Part shown: one piece after another, positions 25,210-32,337 of the stretch
Layout of the letters: every line of letters starts with the position of its first letter
Position numbering within the stretch: position 1 is the stretch's first letter
Origin: an uncultured Parabacteroides sp.
Lineage (GTDB): Bacteria > Bacteroidota > Bacteroidia > Bacteroidales > Tannerellaceae
Direction: 5' to 3'
NCBI GenBank assembly: GCA_949289155.1
Contig: CASEMX010000002.1
Span: forward strand, 124,001 to 188,000
DNA: 64,000 nucleotides
Made by a program: the position numbers and the translations under genes
Notes under the pieces: generated by a model
The model's database searches: none
What the model was told of the DNA's origin: nothing
What the model saw: the letters and a program-made list of their open reading frames with translations, nothing else

Positions 25210-25656
25210 TTATTCTAAATTACAGTCATAGAGTTCCACGTAAACATCGAAGCGCAGCTCTTCCGTATATCCCTGCTTGCGGAAGAGGGCGATAATCCAC
25301 TGCTGTTGCTCGGGCGTGATCAGCCGTTCGCCATGATGGTAGCGGTAATAGGTGGCGTTTCCACCCAGATGGGCTTTGATACGGCGGCGCAAGTATGCTT
25401 CGTCTTTGCTCTTCACTTCGGCGAAGAGGGCCTTGAAGCCGTATGCCGCGCGGATGATGCGCTTCTGTTTGAACATCTTGCAGGTGTTGCCTGTACGGGC
25501 AGAGGGATAGACTGCAGGTCCGCATATCTGCCCTTCGCGGAGGCATTGACCGGCAAAGAACCGGATGCAAGTGTCTGCCATCGGGCAGTCGCTTTGGAAA
25601 CAGCGGTGGAACGAAGGGGGTATCTGTTCGGGTGTCAAAGGGATGTTTTTATTCAT
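25210..25656 (-). CDS. Cys-rich DUF6078-like protein
   Basis: The 148-residue protein has seven or so cysteines, most in the first 60 residues (HRCFQSDCPMADTCIRF, GQCLREGQICGP, NTCKMF), a spacing that suggests a metal site, and a helical, basic C-terminal half (YHHGERLITPEQQQWIIALFRKQGYTEELRFD). It resembles a conserved Bacteroidales family I remember as DUF6078; function unknown. No signal peptide. It stands alone, convergent with PFOR and divergent from the next gene. Confidence 0.65.
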   Translation of the reverse strand: MNKNIPLTPEQIPPSFHRCFQSDCPMADTCIRFFAGQCLREGQICGPAVYPSARTGNTCKMFKQKRIIRAAYGFKALFAEVKSKDEAYLRRRIKAHLGGNATYYRYHHGERLITPEQQQWIIALFRKQGYTEELRFDVYVELYDCNLE

Positions 25657-25816
25657 ACTGATTTAATTTTTGATAGATGATTATGTGCGAAGATAGTAAT
25701 TTTTCTTGGAAATGGCTGCCTCTCGAACAACTGTCTTTATCGCCTGAAAACTGGTATAAAAAGAAACAATTAGGCAAATTTAGGGTAAAATATGCGCACT
25801 GTTAGGGGATTTGCAC

Positions 25817-25824
25817 TATTTTTG
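25817..25824 (+). promoter_or_regulatory. -7 element of the GT2/DUF1080 operon
   Basis: TATTTTTG fits TAnnTTTG and lies 30 bp upstream of the ATG at 25854. Confidence 0.55.
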
Positions 25825-25853
25825 CGTCCGGTTTAAAGCATGTAGCAAAGTTT

Positions 25854-26588
25854 ATGTCAGATAGCATCGTAATTATACCAACTTACAACGAAAAGGAAAA
25901 CATCGAGAATATCATCCGTGCCGTCTTCGGATTAGAGAAGGAGTTCCATATCCTTATCATCGACGACGGGTCGCCCGACGGGACGGCAAGCATCGTCAAG
26001 CAGCTCCAAAAGGAATTCCCTGAGAGACTGTTTATGGTGGAACGTTCCGGCAAACAGGGCTTGGGGACGGCCTATATCTGCGGATTCAAATGGGCTATCG
26101 AGCATAAATATGACTATGTCTTTGAGATGGATGCAGACTTCAGCCATAACCCGAACGACCTTCCTCGCCTCTATGCCGCGTGTACGGAGCAGGGAGCGGA
26201 TGTGGCCATAGGTTCGCGCTATTGCAATGGGGTGAACGTGGTCAATTGGCCCTTAGGCCGGGTGCTGATGTCCTACTATGCCTCGGTATATGTGCGATTC
26301 GTTACGGGCATGAAGATTCACGATACGACGGCAGGGTTCAAGTGTTACCGCCGGCATGTGCTTGAGACCATCGACTTGGACCACATCCACTTCAAAGGAT
26401 ATGCTTTCCAGATAGAGATGAAGTTCACTGCCTATAAGTGTGGATTCAAGTTGGTCGAAGTACCGATTATCTTTATCAACCGGGTGTTAGGAACTTCAAA
26501 GATGAACTCTTCCATATTCGGCGAAGCCCTGTTCGGCGTTTTGCAGTTGAAGTGGTGGAGCCTGTGGCGTAAATATCCAAAGAAATAA
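25854..26588 (+). CDS. Polyprenol monophosphomannose synthase-like glycosyltransferase (GT2)
   Basis: The 244-residue protein has the dolichol-phosphate-mannose-synthase pattern: IIPTYNEKENIENII (7-21), LIIDDGSPDGT (34-44), EMDADFSHNP (92-101, metal-binding DAD), GSRY (121-124) and a soluble C-terminus without the membrane domain seen in larger homologues. It should load a sugar from a nucleotide donor onto polyprenyl phosphate at the inner membrane face, giving a donor for outer-leaflet transferases. It shares an operon with the DUF1080 lipoprotein, 9 bp downstream. Confidence 0.9.
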   Translation: MSDSIVIIPTYNEKENIENIIRAVFGLEKEFHILIIDDGSPDGTASIVKQLQKEFPERLFMVERSGKQGLGTAYICGFKWAIEHKYDYVFEMDADFSHNPNDLPRLYAACTEQGADVAIGSRYCNGVNVVNWPLGRVLMSYYASVYVRFVTGMKIHDTTAGFKCYRRHVLETIDLDHIHFKGYAFQIEMKFTAYKCGFKLVEVPIIFINRVLGTSKMNSSIFGEALFGVLQLKWWSLWRKYPKK

Positions 26589-26597
26589 CAGATACAG

Positions 26598-27416
26598 ATG
26601 AAGAAGAATATGTTGTGTGTGCTTGCCTCTGCAGCCCTGTTGCTGGCAGGATGTGCAGGCGGAAAGAAAGCAGATAGTGAAAAGCAGGCTGCCGTGCAGC
26701 AGGAAGAAGTAAAGAGTGATGAGGCAGTGCGCAACCAACTGACCGAACAGGAGAAGGCGGATGGCTGGGTGTTGCTCTTCGACGGAAAGACTACGAACGG
26801 CTGGCGCGGTGCGCACATGGATACCTTCCCGGCTAAGGGATGGCATATCGCCGATGGCATGTTGGTTGTGGAAGCATCGGATGGCGGAGAATCGACCAAC
26901 GGCGGGGATATCGTGACCGACGGGCAGTATGCCGCATTTGAGTTGAGTGTGGATTTCAAGATTACCACCGGAGCGAACAGCGGAATCAAGTATTTCGTGA
27001 CAGAAGCAGAGAAGCAAAAGGGCTCTGCTTATGGGCTGGAATTCCAAATCTTGGATGATGCTGTACATCCGGATGCGAAGTTATATACGACCTTCCCCGG
27101 AAGCCGTACACTGGGTAGCTTGTACGATTTGAAGAAGAGCGAGAATGTACACTTCAATGGGATAGGCGAATGGAACACGGCAGTGATTAAGGTCATGCCG
27201 GATAATCATGTTGAGCATTGGTTGAACGGCGTGAAGGTATTGGAGTATGAACGAGGCAGCGAGGCTTTCCGCGAATTAGTGAAGGGAAGCAAGTATGCCG
27301 CTCCGGAGTATAATGCCAATGGTCGTTTCGGTGAAGCGCCGAAGGGACATATCCTGCTCCAAGACCATGGTAATGAGGTCGCATTCTGCAATATAAAGAT
27401 TAGAGAACTGAAGTAA
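26598..27416 (+). CDS. DUF1080 (3-keto-disaccharide hydrolase-like) lipoprotein
   Basis: The 272-residue protein has a lipoprotein signal peptide with lipobox LAGC near residue 19. After a charged linker the DUF1080 jelly-roll domain begins at WVLLFDGKTTNGWRG (about 56-70), continues with FELSVDFKITTGANSGIKYFV and ends in GHILLQDHGNEVAFCNIKIREL. Members include 3-keto-disaccharide hydrolases and lectin-like proteins; Bacteroidetes carry many. Probably faces the periplasm or surface. Its stop is followed by a strong terminator. Confidence 0.9.
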   Translation: MKKNMLCVLASAALLLAGCAGGKKADSEKQAAVQQEEVKSDEAVRNQLTEQEKADGWVLLFDGKTTNGWRGAHMDTFPAKGWHIADGMLVVEASDGGESTNGGDIVTDGQYAAFELSVDFKITTGANSGIKYFVTEAEKQKGSAYGLEFQILDDAVHPDAKLYTTFPGSRTLGSLYDLKKSENVHFNGIGEWNTAVIKVMPDNHVEHWLNGVKVLEYERGSEAFRELVKGSKYAAPEYNANGRFGEAPKGHILLQDHGNEVAFCNIKIRELK

Positions 27417-27428
27417 ACATCGAAGCGA

Positions 27429-27478
27429 GCAAATGCAAGTCTGGTTCTTATCTGTACTTGCATTTGCTTTTATTTTTG
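27429..27478 (+). terminator. Terminator after DUF1080, merging into a -7 box
   Basis: Arms GCAAATGCAAGT (27429-27440) and ACTTGCATTTGC (27456-27467) pair perfectly over 12 bp, followed by TTTTATTTTTG. The last eight bases, TATTTTTG (27471-27478), also fit the -7 consensus and lie 21 bp upstream of the next ATG, so terminator and promoter are fused. Confidence 0.88.
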
Positions 27479-27498
27479 AATAACAAAGGAAGTACCCA

Positions 27499-29169
27499 AT
27501 GACGCATTTTGTAGAACAACAATCTATCAAGCAGTGGCTTTTATTAGCTATCGTGTGTTGTTGTGCTTTCTTTGTCCATAACGAGGCTATCTTTGTCGAT
27601 ATCATGGAGTCGCGCAATCTGATTACTGCGCGTGAGATGGTCTATGACGGCAATTGGCTGACCCCTACGATGAATGGGGAGTTGCGCCTTGAGAAGCCTC
27701 CATTGCCTACATGGATTGCTGCCGGAATAGAGTGGCTGTCGCCGGATAATTTAGCTCTTCAACGTGCAATGGCAGGAGCCGCGGCCATATTATTAGTTAT
27801 TTATCTGTATAAGTTCGCTTGTTTGCTGGTACATGACCGGTTATATGCATTAATAGCTGCTCTTTTGTTATGTACCTCATATAGCATTATCCTCATGGGG
27901 CGTACCGCATCGTGGGATATCTATTGCCACGCCTTCATGATGGTGGCGATTTACTATTTATTCCGGGCGTTGCAGTCTAAAGGATGCCAATGGAGATGGT
28001 TTACTATCTCCGGATTGATGATGGGGCTATCCTTCTTGGGAAAGGGGCCGGTTTCGTTTTATGCCCTGTTGCTTCCGTTCCTTTGTGCATACCTGCTATA
28101 TTATCGGCAACCGATGCAAGGGAAATGGAAGGGCTGTGCTTGGATGTTATTGCTGATGTTATTGCTGAGTAGTTGGTGGTATGTATATCTTTTTGTATAT
28201 CATCCGGAGATGACAGAACAGGTACTTAAGAAAGAATCGACGGCATGGGTGGACAATAATGTACGTCCGTGGTGGTATTATTGGAAGTTCTTCTTAGAAA
28301 CCGGAGCATGGTCATTATTGACGATTTGTACATTGTTTATCCCCGTTTGGAAACGTCGTTTAACAGCGGTGAAGCCTTACTATTTCACGTTGGTATGGAT
28401 GTTAGGTATCCTTTTTTTCCTATCGCTTGTGCCAGAGAAGAAGAGCCGTTATTTACTGCCTGTTGTTATTCCTGCTGTTCTGACTTGTGCCCACCTTTTT
28501 ATGTATTGGATAAGAAAGATGCGTAAGGATGATTATATAGGGAAGCTTTTTTATCGGGCGAATGTTGCTCTTATCATGCTTGTAGCAATGGCTTTGCCTG
28601 TATTGCTTTATGTATTTATGTATCGCGAGATGCGTATGGGACTGCCTGCTTATCTCTCTTTTTCATTCTTTTATTTAGGTATAGCCGTTGTTTTGTTTTA
28701 TGCGTTGTATAGAATCCGTCCATTGCTATTCCTAACGGGAGTAGTGCTTATTTTAATGAGTGCGGAACTATTTATGATGCCTTATATAGGTACGTTTGTT
28801 ACGAATAAAGAGAGGAAAAGCATTAGTCAGACACGCAATATCGAAGCACTGAAACCATTACCTTTTTATTATGATTCGGATGAAGTTATTCGCATAGAAT
28901 TGGTGTATGCCGCCTATAAGAAAATACAGAAGATTGATTTATCTGATTCTGCAACGGTAAGCCGTGCTATGCCTTTTGTATTAGTATCGAAAGTCCCGGC
29001 AGAGGAGATACTTCCCTCTTATCTGAAAAGCTCTGCCAATATCCAGCAAATAGATGTATATAACGATAACCCTTGGCCGGAAGGACATCGTCGTTATAAT
29101 GAGACATTTATTAGTTATGTTACATTGATTCAAAATAAGAAAACAGAAAGGTATGAACAAAACAAATGA
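27499..29169 (+). CDS. ArnT-like membrane glycosyltransferase (GT83/PMT superfamily)
   Basis: The 556-residue protein has about 11-12 membrane segments. The first periplasmic loop has the PMT/ArnT pattern DIMESRNLITAREMV and LRLEKPPLPTW (residues 36-74), including the acidic catalytic-type residues. ArnT enzymes move a sugar from polyprenyl phosphate to lipid A or another glycolipid on the periplasmic side. The C-terminal part is a soluble periplasmic domain. It overlaps the next GT2 gene by 17 bp and heads a four-gene cluster. AT-rich codon use compared with genes before 27 kb. Confidence 0.88.
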   Translation: MTHFVEQQSIKQWLLLAIVCCCAFFVHNEAIFVDIMESRNLITAREMVYDGNWLTPTMNGELRLEKPPLPTWIAAGIEWLSPDNLALQRAMAGAAAILLVIYLYKFACLLVHDRLYALIAALLLCTSYSIILMGRTASWDIYCHAFMMVAIYYLFRALQSKGCQWRWFTISGLMMGLSFLGKGPVSFYALLLPFLCAYLLYYRQPMQGKWKGCAWMLLLMLLLSSWWYVYLFVYHPEMTEQVLKKESTAWVDNNVRPWWYYWKFFLETGAWSLLTICTLFIPVWKRRLTAVKPYYFTLVWMLGILFFLSLVPEKKSRYLLPVVIPAVLTCAHLFMYWIRKMRKDDYIGKLFYRANVALIMLVAMALPVLLYVFMYREMRMGLPAYLSFSFFYLGIAVVLFYALYRIRPLLFLTGVVLILMSAELFMMPYIGTFVTNKERKSISQTRNIEALKPLPFYYDSDEVIRIELVYAAYKKIQKIDLSDSATVSRAMPFVLVSKVPAEEILPSYLKSSANIQQIDVYNDNPWPEGHRRYNETFISYVTLIQNKKTERYEQNK

Positions 29170-29896
29170 TTATATATTAACCATAGTCGTTCCTATTTAC
29201 AACGAAGAGGATAATATGTCCGCATTGGAGGAGCGTCTTTCTACATATCTGAAGAAAGCGCTTACTTCTACCTGTGTTCTCTTTGTAAATGATGGCTCAA
29301 AGGATAGTAGCCTTGTGAAGATAAAAGAGATTTGTCAACGTCAGAAAGATTTCTTTTATTGTAGCCTTGAACGAAACGGAGGACTGAGTGCTGCTATGAA
29401 GGCGGGCATTGATGCGACTTATTCCCGCTTTGTGGGATATATAGATGCGGATTTGCAGACGGACCCTGAAGATTTTAATTTATTGTTGCCTTATGTTCGG
29501 GAGTATCCATTGGTGATGGGCATACGTGCCAACCGAAAGGATTCGTTCTTTAAGAATTTGCAGTCGAAGGTTGCTAATGGTTTTCGTCGTATGATGACGC
29601 ATGATGGATCGACAGATACCGGCTGTCCGTTAAAGATAATGCATACGGATTATGCAAAGCGAGTGCCTTTCTTTACAGGAATGCATCGTTTTCTACCCGC
29701 ATTGATTGCTTTACAACCGGGAGGTAGGATGAAAGAAATTCCGGTTCGTCACTTTCCGCGTGTAGCTGGAGTCTCGAAATACCATCTCTGGAACCGATTA
29801 ATAGCTCCTTTTATCGATTGTTTTGCTTATCGGTGGATGAAGAAGCGATACATTAATTATCAAGTAGCAGAATCCAATCTGCGTGATGAGAAATGA
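29153..29896 (+). CDS. Polyprenyl-phosphate glycosyltransferase-like GT2
   Basis: The 247-residue protein has VVPIYNEEDNMSALEERL (11-28), FVNDGSKDSS (44-53) and the DADLQTDPEDF metal site near 99-109. It is close in pattern to ArnC/RgtE/DPM1 enzymes, which make polyprenyl-phosphate sugars, but it lacks the two C-terminal membrane helices of ArnC. The last residues are basic. It overlaps both the upstream ArnT-like gene (17 bp) and the downstream LAB_N gene (4 bp), which is strong evidence of one operon. It probably makes the lipid-linked donor for its neighbour. Confidence 0.88.
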   Translation: MNKTNDYILTIVVPIYNEEDNMSALEERLSTYLKKALTSTCVLFVNDGSKDSSLVKIKEICQRQKDFFYCSLERNGGLSAAMKAGIDATYSRFVGYIDADLQTDPEDFNLLLPYVREYPLVMGIRANRKDSFFKNLQSKVANGFRRMMTHDGSTDTGCPLKIMHTDYAKRVPFFTGMHRFLPALIALQPGGRMKEIPVRHFPRVAGVSKYHLWNRLIAPFIDCFAYRWMKKRYINYQVAESNLRDEK

Positions 29897-30525
29897 TAGG
29901 TATGTATGTTATCGGGCTGATAGCTCAAGTCTTTTTTTCTGCCCGTATGTTGATACAATGGGTATTGTCAGAAAAGCAGAAGCGGGTTGTGTCGCCTGTT
30001 TTGTATTGGGTATTCAGCTTGATAGGGGCATATCTTCTTTGTATCTACGGCTGGCTGAGAAATGATTTTTCTATTATCTTAGGACAGTTTATATCTTTCT
30101 ATGTATATATCTGGAATTTAAATGACAAAGGCCTTTGGCATCGGCTGCCAAACGTAATACGTATATTGCTTATCATAACTCCGATAGCGGCGGCATTGTT
30201 TGCTTTGAATGATTTCCCCTCATTTATCAATTCTTTTTTCCAAGATGAGGATATACCACTATGGCTGATTGCTTTTGGTTCTATTGGGCAGATTATTTTT
30301 ACGTTACGTTTTGTTTATCAATGGTATTATTCACGGAAAGTAGGTGAATCGGTCTTGCCGGTAGGTTTTTGGATACAAAGTCTGATAGGTTCGTTGATGA
30401 TTCTTACTTATGCTATCATTAGGCTAGATCCTATATTGATATTAAGCCAATCAACAGGATTTATCGTATATACACGCAACATAATGTTAGGTCGTAAAGC
30501 AAGTAAAAAAAAGCAGGTTATATGA
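29893..30525 (+). CDS. Lipid A biosynthesis N-terminal domain (LAB_N) protein with two repeats
   Basis: The 210-residue membrane protein has two copies of the LAB_N unit: IGLIAQVFFSARMLIQWVLSEKQKRVVSPVLYW (about 7-39) and FGSIGQIIFTLRFVYQWYYSRKVGESVLPVGFW (about 128-160), each followed by a hydrophobic hairpin. Such proteins are found next to ArnT/RgtE-type systems and may take part in lipid-linked sugar flipping or transfer; the activity is not well established. It overlaps both neighbours by 4 bp. Confidence 0.88.
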   Translation: MIGMYVIGLIAQVFFSARMLIQWVLSEKQKRVVSPVLYWVFSLIGAYLLCIYGWLRNDFSIILGQFISFYVYIWNLNDKGLWHRLPNVIRILLIITPIAAALFALNDFPSFINSFFQDEDIPLWLIAFGSIGQIIFTLRFVYQWYYSRKVGESVLPVGFWIQSLIGSLMILTYAIIRLDPILILSQSTGFIVYTRNIMLGRKASKKKQVI

Positions 30526-31529
30526 AAATATTAGTAACTGGAGCGGCGGGATTTATTGGCTCTTTTTTGACGGAAGCCTTATTGCGAAGAGGGGATGAAG
30601 TAGTCGGTTTGGATAATCTGAACGATTATTATGCTGTCTCTCTGAAATTGGCTCGACTGAACCGTTTAGGAATAACTGACGTCAGAGAGAATTCGTTCAT
30701 AAGGAGTGCTTGTTATTCGGCATTTCGATTTATCAAGATGGATTTGGCTGACCGTATGGCGATGAAGTCCCTGTTTAACGAAGAATGTTTTGATGTTGTT
30801 TGTAATTTGGCAGCACAAGCCGGTGTGCGTTATTCGATAGAGAATCCCTATTCTTATATAGATTCTAATATTGTTGGCTTTTTGAATGTCCTTGAAGGGT
30901 GCAGGCATACCAAAGTAAAGCATTTAGTGTATGCCAGTTCGAGCAGTGTATATGGATTAATAGATCATGCTCCATTTCGGGAGAGTGACCAAGTAGATAC
31001 ACCTGTCAGTTTATACGGAGCTACGAAAAAAGCGGATGAACTAATGGCACATGCATACAGCAAGCTCTATAATTTGCCAACTACCGGACTACGTTATTTT
31101 ACAGTTTACGGACCATGGGGACGGCCGGATATGGCTCCTTGTCTTTTCTTGAAAGAAATTCTGGAAGGAGGAACTATCCAAGTATTTAATCATGGAGATA
31201 TGCAACGCGATTTTACCTATGTGGCGGATGCTGTAGAGGCAACGATGCGTATAATCTCTCGTCCGGCGACAGGAAGTATTCCATATACTATATATAATAT
31301 AGGTAATTCTGCACCAGTAGCTTTAATGGATTTTATTCATGCGTTGGAAGTATGTGCAGGAAAAGAGGTGAAGAAAGAATATAAAGAAATGCAGGCTGGC
31401 GATGTGCAAGCTACTTACGCAGATATTTCGCGTTTGGAAGCAGATTTTCAATACAAACCGACGACGACTATACAATCCGGCATAAATCAATTTTATGATT
31501 GGTATATTTCCTATTATTATTCCCGATAA
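30522..31529 (+). CDS. NAD-dependent nucleotide-sugar epimerase (UDP-glucuronate 4-epimerase-like)
   Basis: The 335-residue extended SDR protein has the NAD motif TGAAGFIGS (residues 6-14), the DNLNDYYAVSLKLARL segment typical of UDP-glucuronate 4-epimerases (LpsL/WbpP/Cap1J-like), the ASSSSVYG strand and the catalytic Y165-xxx-K169. GRPDMAP follows, also typical of this subgroup. It should interconvert UDP-glucuronate and UDP-galacturonate, giving the sugar used by the upstream transferases. It overlaps the LAB_N gene by 4 bp. An insert of about ten residues after REN.. (residues about 49-60) differs from the standard length. Confidence 0.88.
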   Translation: MKILVTGAAGFIGSFLTEALLRRGDEVVGLDNLNDYYAVSLKLARLNRLGITDVRENSFIRSACYSAFRFIKMDLADRMAMKSLFNEECFDVVCNLAAQAGVRYSIENPYSYIDSNIVGFLNVLEGCRHTKVKHLVYASSSSVYGLIDHAPFRESDQVDTPVSLYGATKKADELMAHAYSKLYNLPTTGLRYFTVYGPWGRPDMAPCLFLKEILEGGTIQVFNHGDMQRDFTYVADAVEATMRIISRPATGSIPYTIYNIGNSAPVALMDFIHALEVCAGKEVKKEYKEMQAGDVQATYADISRLEADFQYKPTTTIQSGINQFYDWYISYYYSR

Positions 31530-31642
31530 ATAGTGATTTTTATACCGATTCATGCTTTTGTCTAATATTTAAGAGAGAACATAGGAATTTATAAAGGGAA
31601 AATGATAATTTTGTCTGATATTTCCTTTTAGTCGCATGAAGT

Positions 31643-32260
31643 ATGGTATATGGATATATCCGCGTTAGTACAGATAAACAAACTATCGAGAATCAACGAT
31701 TCGAGATAGGTCGCTTCTGCCAGCGGCAAAATATGAAAGTGGACAAATGGATTGAAGAGGTAATCTCGGGAAGCCAGGCAGTAGAGAAACGAAAGCTGGG
31801 AACTTTGCTTTCGAAAATGAAAAAGAATGACATCCTTATTTGTGCCGAACTATCGCGTTTGGGTAGGAATTTGTTGATGGTTATGAGCATCCTGCATATT
31901 TGTATGCGTGTAGGTGTGCAGGTTTGGACAATTAAGGATAATTATCGGTTGGGAAGTGACATCAGTTCGAAGGTGTTGGCTTTTGCGTTTGGGCTTTCTG
32001 CCGAAATAGAACGAGAATTGATATCCCAACGAACGAAAGAGGCTTTAGCTCGAAGAAAAGCGGAAGGATGTGTGTTAGGACGTCCGAAGGGACGCCGTTC
32101 GACTACATATAAACTTTCGGGATATGAGGTTGAAATTTGCAAACTTTTGAAGATGCGTGTAGCAAAAACGGATATTGCTAAAGCTTATGGCGTACATCGA
32201 AGTACAGTGGCCAAGTTTATATTAAATATGAAACTTCCGTTTAGAGATAGCGTAGGATGA
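31643..32260 (+). CDS. Mpi-type serine recombinase (resolvase/invertase family)
   Basis: The 205-residue protein has the serine-recombinase catalytic domain with YIRVSTDKQT (catalytic Ser9), the ELSRLGRN helix (Arg72, Arg75), the long E helix (LAFAFGLSAEIERELISQRTKEAL) and a C-terminal helix-turn-helix (TDIAKAYGVHRSTVAKFI, about 175-192). This is the pattern of Mpi, the Bacteroides fragilis global DNA invertase that flips capsule promoters. I found no matching inverted-repeat pair around a promoter in this window, so targets are likely elsewhere. It stands alone between the glycolipid cluster and the helicase gene, in the AT-rich stretch. Confidence 0.9.
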   Translation: MVYGYIRVSTDKQTIENQRFEIGRFCQRQNMKVDKWIEEVISGSQAVEKRKLGTLLSKMKKNDILICAELSRLGRNLLMVMSILHICMRVGVQVWTIKDNYRLGSDISSKVLAFAFGLSAEIERELISQRTKEALARRKAEGCVLGRPKGRRSTTYKLSGYEVEICKLLKMRVAKTDIAKAYGVHRSTVAKFILNMKLPFRDSVG

Positions 32261-32299
32261 AAGCTGACAAAGGAGGGCTTAGGATATAGCTTTTTTGCT

Positions 32300-32307
32300 T
32301 ACATTTG
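32300..32307 (+). promoter_or_regulatory. -7 element of the UvrD-like helicase gene
   Basis: TACATTTG fits the consensus. It overlaps the in-frame TTG at 32305, which therefore cannot be the start codon if the promoter is real; the GTG at 32338 fits. Confidence 0.6.
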
Positions 32308-32337
32308 CAAGCACAAACAAGAGACAATAACTTATAC

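Noticed and set aside
31530..32337. Invertible promoter next to the Mpi-type recombinase
   Set aside because: I looked for inverted repeats flanking the region and found no convincing pair.
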